In this document: positions 52,232 to 61,316 of the stretch, one piece after another
How positions within the stretch are numbered: position 1 is the stretch's first letter
How the letters are laid out: every line of letters begins with the position of its first letter
Source: JBGSON01 sp041739085
GTDB taxonomy: Bacteria; Patescibacteriota; Gracilibacteria; CAIRYL01
DNA length: 64,000 bases
Direction: 5' to 3'
Assembly: GCA_041739085.1 (NCBI GenBank)
Contig: JBGSON010000019.1
Coordinates: 1-64,000 of the forward strand
Notes under the pieces: generated by a model
What the model saw: only the letters and a program-made list of their open reading frames with translations
Told to the model about the DNA's origin: nothing
Database searches by the model: none
Program-made: the position numbers and the translations under genes

Positions 52232-55200
52232 ATGATATCCGTAAAAAATCTTCTCAAAAAAGTAAAAAATCTTCCGAGATCCCTGCAGATCGGGGGAGCA
52301 CTTTTTATTTCCGGAGTGATCGTCACGCTCGGATCCGTCGGGATTCGCACTGCGCAATACAAAGCAGATACGACCACCTTCAGCTGCAATGAATTTTCAG
52401 TCAATCTCACCGCATTCCCGAATTGCTCCGCCGGTCCGGATTTTTCCCCCGGTCCGGTGTACGCCTCGGTCGTTATCAGCAGTTCCGTTGATCAGGATGC
52501 TTTTAAGGCACAGTGCGGAGATACTCCGGAAGCTTTGGGCGGGTATATCAACTGGATATGGCATGATTCCATTTTAGGGACGAGCGGAACTTGGGACAAT
52601 AGCTCCCGCCATACGTTCTCCTATTCCGGAACTGATAACGTGATTGCGGGGGACATTGCGGTGTATGTTAAATGGGGACCGGGGACCACGGAGAGAATTG
52701 GAGTCCAGACGATCTGGATCAAGCCCGCGGGATGCGGAGGTTCATCAGCGACTCTCGATGCGCAGTGCTTCAACTCGACTTTTCCCCAGACCATGTATGC
52801 GGGAGAGAGCTATTCGGGGGCTATCACTATGGAAAACAGCGGAACCATCCCCTGGACAGCTGGGAGCACCTATTCCCTGAGGATACCGACGGGATATCCA
52901 CTCTGGAGCGGGTTTTCCAATCAGAATGTCACGACTGATGTTGCCGAAGGGGCGAACAATGCATTTTCATTTAGCATCACAGCACCTCAGACCACGGGAA
53001 ATTATGCTCTCGGATTTCAGATGTCTGAGACTCCCGGGTTGGGGTTTTTCGGGGAAGTCTGTCCGAAAGCAGTTACGGTGAATGTGCTTTCAAAGACCTG
53101 CGCGGACACGGATGCCGATGGGAGATATGATGCGTGCGCGCCGGGAAATAACAGCGACGTCACCTGCGCAAATGTTGGAAACTGCATCAAAAAATGTCAT
53201 GACAGCGATCTAAACGGCGTGTATGACCAATGCAAAATCGGGGGAGCCGGTGCCATAGAATGCGGCACGGTAGATAATTGTACGACTGATGCTGATCTTG
53301 CGATCACAAAGACAGCAAGCGCATCACCGATTTATCTGAATACCACCGTCACCTACTCAATTCGAATAACAAACAGCGGTCCTGATTCCGTGAGCAATGT
53401 GTCATTTGATGTGAACGATGTCTATTCATCGGGAAACATGACGATGGATTTTACGGGAACTCCTGCAGGAGTTTCATGCGTAGGGAACAGTACGACACAC
53501 ACCATCAGCTGCACCATCAATGTGAGTGCCTATTTTGGGGACGGATCTCTTGATGTCGGCGACATTCTCCAGTTTTCCTACACGGGAACCGGCACTGTGG
53601 TTTCAACCGTTACAAACACAGCGACTCTTGCTCTCGGTGCCGCAGTCCAGGATCCAAATCCCAGCAATAATTCTTCTTCTGCGTCGGTCCAGATCATAAA
53701 TGCAACGGACAAGCGGTGCCATGATACAAACGGAGATCAAAAAGCTGATCAATGTGTACTCGGAGGCACCATCAATGGGCAACCAGGGCCGAGATGTCTC
53801 ACCATGGGAGAATGTGCCACAAGATGCCATGACTCGGACGATAATGGACTGGTCGATCAGTGTTTTCCAAAGGGCACGGTTGGAGGAAGTCTCGGCACTG
53901 CCTGCGATGACATCACTGATTGCGTCGATCTCCCGACCTGTTCAAATTTTATTGCATCTCCCTCGACGACGACCGCTCCCGGAGAAGCGGTAAACTTTTC
54001 CTGGTATCAGACATACGGATTTGGCGGGAGGATCGACAACATCAATGATCTGCTGAGTCCGATTCTCATTTATTCATGGAATCCCATTATCGGGGATCTC
54101 TGGGATGAGCCGATGGTGACCACTGTATACCGGCTCCGGGTAAATCCTGAGCCCGCCGCCGGAGATTTTCCGCCTGCTGAATGCACGACCACGGTGACCG
54201 TCCCCGGAAATGTATACGCTATCCAGACGACGATCACTCCGGATCCTTCTTCTCTCATGGAAGGAGACCCTGTAGATTTTGTCATTGCCACTGAAAATAC
54301 AGGAAATGCACCGATCATGGTGACGGGGCTCACCGATTCCATCAATCCGGTAGCATCCGATGGAACGCTCAGCGACTATACGTTTACTGATTTCAGCGGT
54401 TATTCTTCTTCCACGGGATCCTGTTCTTTCGCGGATTCGACACTGACCTGTACTGATCTCGGAACTCTTGCTCCGGGAGAAACAGGATGGGTGAATTATA
54501 ACGCGATCGGAGCGCCCGGGGGTGCGGGGAATGTCGTGAAAGATGTCATAGTCAATACAAATCAGCCGGGTGTTTCCGCCTCAACCTCTGCCACTGTCGT
54601 CATCACTGATGAACCGACTCCTGACCTCAAAATAACCAAACACGTAGAATGCGCTCCGGGAAACCAGATCTGCAGATTGTCTCAGGATGGGACCCACTGG
54701 ATTGTCGCGCAGGGAGACAGTCTTATCTATACCGTGAACTTCGGGAACACGGGAGATGAAGCGTCTCTCCAAATCAAACTCACGGACAGCCTTGCCGGAC
54801 ATTTTGATGCATTTGACTGGGGATCAAGAACGTTTATCAGATCATTGAACGGATGTCATTTTCCTGCTGATATGACGACAGGAGACGGGAATAAGGTAAT
54901 GGTTGCCTGTGGAGATTTTGACATCCCCGCGGGGGAGGAAAAATGGATCCAATACCGGATACGAACAACAAGTGCGTATTCCGGGATCGTCGTCAATGAA
55001 GCGGAAATAGAATCGACATCCCCCGATGCGAACCCTGACAATAATATTTCGTATGCGGAAGCGGAGATCGAGGCGATAAACACAGACCTCATCCTCGATA
55101 AGAAAGCGAGAAAAATAGGAGAAGAATCCTACACTGATGGACCTGTCAATGCGGAAGTCGGAGACACGATCGAGTTCATGATCGAATTTGAAAATGGCGG

Positions 55201-58200
55201 GAATATCACTGCGAATGATGTGACCATCGGCGATTCCATCCAGGGCGATTCCACAGGGTCGATGGGGATTTTCGTTCTTGATAATTATCCTTCTTTTCTC
55301 AATTGTCAGGTCAGCAACTCGATCCCGTCCGTGACCTGTGCGCCCATTTCGGGATCGCTTGCTCCGGGAGAAAGCGGATTTATCACATACCACGGTGTTG
55401 TCACAACCTCCGGCGGGAACGGAAACACCGGGATCATAAGAAATAATGCGAATCTTCTCAGCTCGCTGATCGATATCTACGATGAGGTGACGATCAATGT
55501 CCTCGCAACGGAAATTACGGATCTCTCGATCGTGAAATCCGTCTATGCGACAGACGGGACTCCGGCCGCAGATGCGACGGTACGGAAAGGGGAAGATGTC
55601 CTCTTCCATCTCCGGTACGATAATGTCGGAGGAATGACCGCGATCGGAGCAACGATCGAAGACACTCTTGATCCGCAGTATTTTGAGAACATAAGGCTCG
55701 GAGAATTTGCTTCGATCTGCAGTTTCAACACCGCTACCTCAAAACTCGTATGCACGCTCGGCGCTGCGGAGATCGGGGATCCGGGAGACGGCGGATCCAT
55801 CATTTTCCGCGCGAGTACAAAAGTCATGGGAAATGCGGTGAATACTGCGAGTATCACTTCAGCCGGACCTGCCGATCAGAATACTGCAAACAATGCTTCC
55901 TCAGCGACTATCCATATCATCGAACCGCTTGTTGCAGACGTCGCGGTCCTCGATAAGAATGTCGTCCCCCAGTCGATCCCGGCAAATGAAGGAGGGACTG
56001 CGCTCTACACCATCGAATACGCGAATCTTGGGAATGCCCGCGCAGATGGCGTAACGCTCACGGATACGATCACCATGACTCCGCCGGGGATACTCGAGAT
56101 CAATCTGTCGAGTATTTCCAATCCCGGATGCAGCATTGCCGGAACGATCATCACCTGCACTCTCGGATCACTCGGTTCCGGAGAACAGGCAACGATTACG
56201 TATTCGGGAACGCCGAGAGGTGAGGGGACGGTTCAGAACAGAGCGGTCATTCTCTCTTCCAGTCTTGATTCAAATTCAGACAATAATAGTCAGAGCGAAA
56301 CACTCGTCATCACGCCCCAGCCTCAGGCGAAAATGGAGATCCATAAATCCGTGAGCCCTTCGAGCATCTATCCCAAAGGACAGGCGGATTTTATCAGTCA
56401 AGCGACCTACACCATCTCATTTGCGAACACAGGGAACAGAACAGCGGAGAATGTCACGATCAGAGATACGGTTCTCCCCTCGACCTCCACAGGAAGAATG
56501 GAATATGTCGCACTCCCTGTCGGATATAGCTGCAATCCCGCTACTATTGGACAGGGGTTCGTATGCACCATAGGGAATCTCAACGCAGGAGAGACCAAAT
56601 CACTCACGTACACCGTCGAGGGAATCTCAAATGGAGATGTCTGGAATCAGGCCGTCATCAATACGACAACGCCGGAATCAAGCACGGATGAAGAAAAGAA
56701 ATCAACAGTCCGCCTCACGATCACTCCGCTTCCCGAGCCGGAATTTACGGTGACGAAGAGCGCCCATGGAGTAACAGGGTCTGATGACCCCGTTCCGAAT
56801 CTCCTGAACGGAGACCGCGTGAATTATGCGGTGGTCATCACGAATACCGGTGCGGTCGACGTCGCAAAAGTGGATATCACCGATGTCCTCTCCGACGCGG
56901 ATCTCCTCGAATACATACAGGGAGACAGCATGGCGACGACAGGGGATGTGACGTGTTCCGGGGAAATCTCAACAGAGTATATCTGTAATGATTTTTCCGT
57001 GGGCGATTCCCTGCGGATCGATTACACCCGTGAAGCAGAGACAGGGAGTCTCTCGGGAGGGACGGACGAGGAAGTCCACAATACAGTATGCGTGTATGAC
57101 GGAGACGACAACACCACTCAGATCGCCTGTGATTCTTCGAGCGTCCTTGTCTCGAAGCCTCAGGGAGGTCCGCTCGCGCTCACAAAGACCGCCACACCGG
57201 ATTCCATCATCCACGGACAACAGAGTATGATGCGGATCGAGGTGAGGAACGGGACATACGACCTTCAGGATTTCACTCTTCATGATGAAATGGGGGAAGG
57301 ATCGAGAGGAGGGGACCTTGCGTGCGATCCGAACAGTGTTCGCGCTGAATTCACGAAACCGGAAGGAGCTGAAGATCCGGGGACTTTTCAGGGAATGTAT
57401 CCCGACTTTTCTATTTCTGATTTTGCTCCGGGATCGACTCTTGTGGTCACATATACCTGCACCGGCAGCGAAGTGGACATCGAAATGAACGATAAATCCG
57501 ATTTCATCAACCGTGTCCTGCTTTCTCCGCAGATCCAGACTGAAATAGAGGGGATTACTCCCATCGGATTGATTGCAGAAGCCGAAGTGACCGTCCGTGG
57601 ACCCATCGGCGGCGACGGCGATGGTGACGGTGATGGCGATGGTGATGGTGATGGTGATGGTGACGGACGCCGCCGGAAACATATCAATGGGAATCTCCAT
57701 ATCGAGAAACAGGTGAAAGACAGCGATTCCGCATGGATGAACGCCGATTCTGCCGATGAAGCTGCGATCATCACGAATGCTCGCTCTCAGGACATCTCGT
57801 ATCGGATTCATGTCTCAAACACAGGAAACAGCAGTCTCTTTGACCTCGTCATCGAGGATACCTTTCCCGCGGGTAATCTCCAGAGGAGTTCAATTAAAAA
57901 TGTCAAAGGAGCTGTATGGAATGAGGAGAATCAGAATTTCAGCATCGAAAAAATCGGTGCAAAAAAGGAAGTGCTCATTTCCTATACGGCGACGATCGAG
58001 ACATCCGGAAATGGAAAAGGCGAGGTCTCCGGCGTGAATACGGCAGTCATCAAGAGCGCAGAAGCTCCGGATGACCTTCCCTTCTATTTCATCTTCGACG
58101 GGATCGAAGGGATCGGAGTGACCGATCCGGCGTATGTCCGGTTTGGAGCAGAAGCGATCATCCCCGAACCGGTGATGAGCGGAGACGGTGCACTTTCAAA

Positions 58201-58669
58201 ATCAGCGAACAAAAACTCGGTCATCCCAGGCGACACGATCGATTACCTCATCCTCTTCAGGAACACCGGAAACGAGGACCTCCTCGACCTTACTCTCCGT
58301 GAAGAATTCCCGTTTGAATATCTCGACATCCTGGAGATGGATGCCCGCGGCGTACGGATGGGAGGAAATGCCCTCGAGTTCCACAAACGGATTCTTCGGC
58401 CGGATGAGTTCTGGTCGATCAGCATCAAAGCGCAGGTGAAAGCATCTGTCCGAAGCGGGACATGGATTAAGAATACCGTGACGGTCATCGACGGGAATGG
58501 AGATCTTCCGGATAAAATTGCATCACTCGAAATCCCGGTCACGTTCAATCCGGGACCGCCAAGAAACAGCTCCACCGGACCCGAAACAATACTCATCCTC
58601 CTCGGGATCACCCTCTCCGGAGCAGGAGCGCTCTTCCTCTTCCGGAAGGGGAGCTTCCGGTATGAATGA
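52232..58669 (+). CDS. Giant DUF11-repeat surface protein, 2145 aa
   Basis: N-terminal export helix at residues 20-38 (LQIGGALFISGVIVTLGSVGI). Residues 45-290 hold Ig-like domains (TMYAGESYSGAITMENSGTIPW). Two short Cys-rich segments (about 288-352 and 490-570) contain calcium-loop-like units DTDADGRYDAC, DSDLNGVYDQC, DTNGDQKADQC and DSDDNGLVDQC, similar to thrombospondin type 3 repeats. About nine DUF11-like repeats follow. An Asp-Gly linker (about 1793-1813) leads to a 330-residue C-terminal module paralogous to that of the 1835-residue protein, ending SSTGPET, a membrane helix and FRKGSFRYE. It has its own promoter. Confidence 0.9.
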   Translation: MISVKNLLKKVKNLPRSLQIGGALFISGVIVTLGSVGIRTAQYKADTTTFSCNEFSVNLTAFPNCSAGPDFSPGPVYASVVISSSVDQDAFKAQCGDTPEALGGYINWIWHDSILGTSGTWDNSSRHTFSYSGTDNVIAGDIAVYVKWGPGTTERIGVQTIWIKPAGCGGSSATLDAQCFNSTFPQTMYAGESYSGAITMENSGTIPWTAGSTYSLRIPTGYPLWSGFSNQNVTTDVAEGANNAFSFSITAPQTTGNYALGFQMSETPGLGFFGEVCPKAVTVNVLSKTCADTDADGRYDACAPGNNSDVTCANVGNCIKKCHDSDLNGVYDQCKIGGAGAIECGTVDNCTTDADLAITKTASASPIYLNTTVTYSIRITNSGPDSVSNVSFDVNDVYSSGNMTMDFTGTPAGVSCVGNSTTHTISCTINVSAYFGDGSLDVGDILQFSYTGTGTVVSTVTNTATLALGAAVQDPNPSNNSSSASVQIINATDKRCHDTNGDQKADQCVLGGTINGQPGPRCLTMGECATRCHDSDDNGLVDQCFPKGTVGGSLGTACDDITDCVDLPTCSNFIASPSTTTAPGEAVNFSWYQTYGFGGRIDNINDLLSPILIYSWNPIIGDLWDEPMVTTVYRLRVNPEPAAGDFPPAECTTTVTVPGNVYAIQTTITPDPSSLMEGDPVDFVIATENTGNAPIMVTGLTDSINPVASDGTLSDYTFTDFSGYSSSTGSCSFADSTLTCTDLGTLAPGETGWVNYNAIGAPGGAGNVVKDVIVNTNQPGVSASTSATVVITDEPTPDLKITKHVECAPGNQICRLSQDGTHWIVAQGDSLIYTVNFGNTGDEASLQIKLTDSLAGHFDAFDWGSRTFIRSLNGCHFPADMTTGDGNKVMVACGDFDIPAGEEKWIQYRIRTTSAYSGIVVNEAEIESTSPDANPDNNISYAEAEIEAINTDLILDKKARKIGEESYTDGPVNAEVGDTIEFMIEFENGGNITANDVTIGDSIQGDSTGSMGIFVLDNYPSFLNCQVSNSIPSVTCAPISGSLAPGESGFITYHGVVTTSGGNGNTGIIRNNANLLSSLIDIYDEVTINVLATEITDLSIVKSVYATDGTPAADATVRKGEDVLFHLRYDNVGGMTAIGATIEDTLDPQYFENIRLGEFASICSFNTATSKLVCTLGAAEIGDPGDGGSIIFRASTKVMGNAVNTASITSAGPADQNTANNASSATIHIIEPLVADVAVLDKNVVPQSIPANEGGTALYTIEYANLGNARADGVTLTDTITMTPPGILEINLSSISNPGCSIAGTIITCTLGSLGSGEQATITYSGTPRGEGTVQNRAVILSSSLDSNSDNNSQSETLVITPQPQAKMEIHKSVSPSSIYPKGQADFISQATYTISFANTGNRTAENVTIRDTVLPSTSTGRMEYVALPVGYSCNPATIGQGFVCTIGNLNAGETKSLTYTVEGISNGDVWNQAVINTTTPESSTDEEKKSTVRLTITPLPEPEFTVTKSAHGVTGSDDPVPNLLNGDRVNYAVVITNTGAVDVAKVDITDVLSDADLLEYIQGDSMATTGDVTCSGEISTEYICNDFSVGDSLRIDYTREAETGSLSGGTDEEVHNTVCVYDGDDNTTQIACDSSSVLVSKPQGGPLALTKTATPDSIIHGQQSMMRIEVRNGTYDLQDFTLHDEMGEGSRGGDLACDPNSVRAEFTKPEGAEDPGTFQGMYPDFSISDFAPGSTLVVTYTCTGSEVDIEMNDKSDFINRVLLSPQIQTEIEGITPIGLIAEAEVTVRGPIGGDGDGDGDGDGDGDGDGDGRRRKHINGNLHIEKQVKDSDSAWMNADSADEAAIITNARSQDISYRIHVSNTGNSSLFDLVIEDTFPAGNLQRSSIKNVKGAVWNEENQNFSIEKIGAKKEVLISYTATIETSGNGKGEVSGVNTAVIKSAEAPDDLPFYFIFDGIEGIGVTDPAYVRFGAEAIIPEPVMSGDGALSKSANKNSVIPGDTIDYLILFRNTGNEDLLDLTLREEFPFEYLDILEMDARGVRMGGNALEFHKRILRPDEFWSISIKAQVKASVRSGTWIKNTVTVIDGNGDLPDKIASLEIPVTFNPGPPRNSSTGPETILILLGITLSGAGALFLFRKGSFRYE
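57607..57665 (+). repeat. Asp-Gly coding microsatellite
   Basis: A run of GGYGAY hexamers encodes the DG linker of the 2145-residue protein. Gain or loss of units keeps the frame, so the linker could vary in length. A shorter run with the same meaning is at 61843-61886 in the SLH protein gene. Confidence 0.7.
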
Positions 58670-58716
58670 CGCTGCTGTGAACTGAGTGATGCGGTATATC
58701 CAGGAGGAAGTGAGAA

Positions 58717-58840
58717 GCGGCAAGCGTGTAAGCGTTCAAGTGTTCAAGCGGGCAAGTGTTCAAGAGTGCAAGCGTTCAAGCGGGCAAGCAAACGAGCGGC
58801 AAACTATCGCATGCTTGCCCGCTTGAACGCTTGCTTGCTG
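58717..58840. repeat. Long hairpin of CAAG words (family C)
   Basis: The left arm (58717-58800) repeats CAAG with four variable bases (CAAGCGTTCAAGTGTTCAAG), a period of 8 nt; the right arm (58810-58840) is the complement (TTGCCCGCTTGAACGCTTG). A related pair of arms is at 51878-51922 and 52070-52105. Confidence 0.7.
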
Positions 58841-58888
58841 TCCCCATCCCTGTTTTGTGTTTTGTACTTTGAATTTTGTTTTTGTCAG

Positions 58889-60958
58889 TCACTCCTCTTT
58901 GTCTCCTTCTCCTTCGACATCACGGAGGAGATGGATGGCGGATTCATGCCCCTGAGTTTTGATCTCCTGAAAGTTTTGAGATATTCCCTGCCTGAGATCA
59001 GTATCCGTCAGTCCCTCTTCTCTTGCGATCGGAGCAAGACGAGCGCCGAGTTTGTCAGTGATTTTCAACCGTGTCTGTTCAAATCCGAGAACCTTCCCTC
59101 CTTCATCTGTGACCTGGATATGTTTCTTTGCGCGGAGATCATCGATGGAATCCTGCGCGAATTCGCTCGTAAGTCCGAGTTCAAGATCTCTCTCATCAAG
59201 CCCCACGACTGTGGTGTTCTCTTCGACCATGCCCTCGAAGGTCTCGTCAATCTTTTCCTCCTTTTTCTCTTCGATTTCTTCTTCATCCCATCCCTCTTGT
59301 GGAGCGACTACCGTTTCCACTGCCTCAATTTCTTCATGGATGTCATCGAGTTCTTCATGCTCCGCATAGAACGGATGATCGAGAGCCTGGAGCCTCCAGT
59401 CTTCTTCAATCCTCTCTGCTTCCTCTTCCAGGTCTTCTTCCTGGGTCATCGCTTCCTGCTGGACTTCGTCCCCCTCGCGGAGGAGGCCCTTCCGGTCCTG
59501 GGAGGCGAGGACATAGGAGATGACGAGATCTCCTTCTTCTTCGACCATGAGCTGGCGGACCTTCTCGTTGGTCGTCAATCCCTCTTCTTCTCCGCCTTTC
59601 CCGTGTTCTCCGTGAGGCTTTTCTTCAATCTGAGCTTCCAGTTCGCCGATATTTGCTTCGAGGACTTCTTCCTCGCGCATGATCCCTTCTGTTTGCGGAG
59701 AGTATGCTTTTGCGAGGGCGAGGATATGTTCCTGAGCGGAAAGAGAATCTTCCGGATCTTCGATTTTCTCCGCGATCTCCCTCTGCGAATGGACATGTTT
59801 TTCAAACGGTTCCGATTTCAGTTCCAGGAGACAGAGCTTGATGTTTTCCACGATCGCGATCCGCTCTTTCCGGAGCTCGGAGGTGAGATATTTCGGAGGG
59901 ATCGCATTGAGCTCGGCGAGGAGTTCCCGATGGGAGGCGAGCGATTCGTTCCAGGGGAGGTTTTCTTCGTATGATTCCCGGAGCTCCTTGATCTCATCGG
60001 CGCTCTCTTTTTGCGCTTTTTTGAGATCCGCGAGGGCAATACGGGCGAGATGGTTATAATATTTCAGCATGCCGCCTTTCCCCTGGCATTGCGATTTCAG
60101 GGAGAGGAATATCCGGAGCGAATCGCCGAAGATCCCGATGGAAGGAGCCCATCCCGAGTACTTGAACGCTTCCTTCATCGCGTCGAGCGCTTCCTCTCCT
60201 TCGTTGAGGAGGGAATTGCGGATCTGCATCTCTTTTTCCATCGCCATCCGCCGGTCTTTCATCTTCCTCAGGATCTCATTAGGCGAAGACTGGACGGAGA
60301 GATCGCAGTTGAGGAGCTTCGGGATGAGATCAAAAATCCCCGTCCACTTCTTGAGTTCCCCGGGCGAGAAAAAAGGAATTTCCGCAAACGAACATGGGAT
60401 CTCCGTTCCGAGGATTTCTTCCATGGATTCTTTTTCCTTGAGAATCCCCTCAATCGCTTCGTGGCGTTCCTCAAGATTCCGAAGGTCCTGTTCCAGATAT
60501 TTCAGCTTCATCTCGCGGCTTCCACCTGCAGATCCGGAAGATGTGTTCACGATGCCTTCCTCCCATCCTTTCCGAAGCCTCTCCGCACCTTTTTTCGAGA
60601 GAGTTCCCGCATCGATCATTTCCTCAACCTGTGGCTCGAGTCTCGATTCGATGTATTCAGGGATTTTGCCAGCATAGAGATCAAACGCCCCCTCGATTTC
60701 CTCCATGGTCGAGCGGATGTCCGATTCGGATTCCAGATCGAGGAGTCTCCCGATTTTCTTGCCCCAATAGTCCTTGTACTTCTGAGCTCTTTCGTTTGAG
60801 GAGATCTTCCGGTCCATCTCTTGGACAAAGGAAGCGACCTCCTTGTTCTGCGCGACAACCGATCTCCCGCTCTGTGTAACGGAAATCTCATCTTCGCCAT
60901 GCCCACGGTCATCGTCTTCCGCCGGAGCTTTCTTTTTGTCCGTTTTTGACAAATTCAT
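58889..60958 (-). CDS. Large coiled-coil protein, 689 aa
   Basis: I do not recognise this protein. It has no signal peptide or membrane helix and is extremely rich in Glu, Lys and Leu, with long coiled-coil stretches (for example LKYLEQDLRNLEERHEAIEG and EEVLEANIGELEAQIEEK). The region around residues 480-600 is very acidic. The frame is open to 61081, but the ATG at 60958 (MNLSKTDKKKAPAEDDD) fits the promoter at 61015-61042; the 41 extra residues would lie mostly upstream of the start of transcription. It is divergent from the SLH gene at 61317. A structural or scaffold role is only a guess. Confidence 0.8.
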   Translation of the reverse strand: MNLSKTDKKKAPAEDDDRGHGEDEISVTQSGRSVVAQNKEVASFVQEMDRKISSNERAQKYKDYWGKKIGRLLDLESESDIRSTMEEIEGAFDLYAGKIPEYIESRLEPQVEEMIDAGTLSKKGAERLRKGWEEGIVNTSSGSAGGSREMKLKYLEQDLRNLEERHEAIEGILKEKESMEEILGTEIPCSFAEIPFFSPGELKKWTGIFDLIPKLLNCDLSVQSSPNEILRKMKDRRMAMEKEMQIRNSLLNEGEEALDAMKEAFKYSGWAPSIGIFGDSLRIFLSLKSQCQGKGGMLKYYNHLARIALADLKKAQKESADEIKELRESYEENLPWNESLASHRELLAELNAIPPKYLTSELRKERIAIVENIKLCLLELKSEPFEKHVHSQREIAEKIEDPEDSLSAQEHILALAKAYSPQTEGIMREEEVLEANIGELEAQIEEKPHGEHGKGGEEEGLTTNEKVRQLMVEEEGDLVISYVLASQDRKGLLREGDEVQQEAMTQEEDLEEEAERIEEDWRLQALDHPFYAEHEELDDIHEEIEAVETVVAPQEGWDEEEIEEKKEEKIDETFEGMVEENTTVVGLDERDLELGLTSEFAQDSIDDLRAKKHIQVTDEGGKVLGFEQTRLKITDKLGARLAPIAREEGLTDTDLRQGISQNFQEIKTQGHESAIHLLRDVEGEGDKEE

Positions 60959-61014
60959 GAGGAGAAGAAGGGCGAGAGAGAAATCTCTCAAAAATATTGC
61001 GGGGTGCACGTGAA

Positions 61015-61042
61015 ATAATAGATCGTTCACGCTTCCCGTCAA
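61015..61042 (-). promoter_or_regulatory. Promoter of the coiled-coil protein gene
   Basis: On the minus strand TTGACG (61042-61037), 16-nt spacer, TATTAT (61020-61015). The start of transcription would be about 61008, some 50 nt before the ATG at 60958. Confidence 0.55.
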
Positions 61043-61194
61043 TTCATTTTTTAAGTGGAGTCGGTCATGAAATCTTTCCAAAACAGATCTGTGATTCCAG
61101 TGAAAGAGGAGTGAAAAACTTCACTGCGGGTATCGGGCGAAAAACGAAAATGAATGGAATGTGATATGAATAGCATGGATTATGAAAAAAATAT

Positions 61195-61224
61195 TTGACA
61201 TACGACCGGATGAATTGGTATAAA
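61195..61224 (+). promoter_or_regulatory. Upstream promoter (P1) of the 366-aa SLH protein gene
   Basis: TTGACA (61195-61200), 18-nt spacer, TATAAA (61219-61224). Confidence 0.7.
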
Positions 61225-61239
61225 ATGGAAGCTCTCCTA

Positions 61240-61269
61240 TTGACAGGGGATTATGAAAATTGATATAAA
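61240..61269 (+). promoter_or_regulatory. Downstream promoter (P2) of the 366-aa SLH protein gene
   Basis: TTGACA (61240-61245), 18-nt spacer, TATAAA (61264-61269). Same hexamers and same spacing as P1, 45 nt downstream; the ATG lies 48 nt after the -10. Confidence 0.7.
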
Positions 61270-61316
61270 TAACATACACCCTTTTCTTTTTTCGTATTTT
61301 GTTTTTTAATAGTCCT

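Larger units (their letters stand above)
60959..61316. other. Divergent promoter region
   Basis: No gene is seen. It contains one minus-strand promoter for the coiled-coil protein and two tandem plus-strand promoters for the SLH protein, listed separately. Confidence 0.6.

Noticed and set aside
61299..61316. Earlier in-frame start of the 366-aa SLH protein
   Set aside because: It adds six residues (MFFNSP) in front of a typical signal peptide start MKFRKLL.
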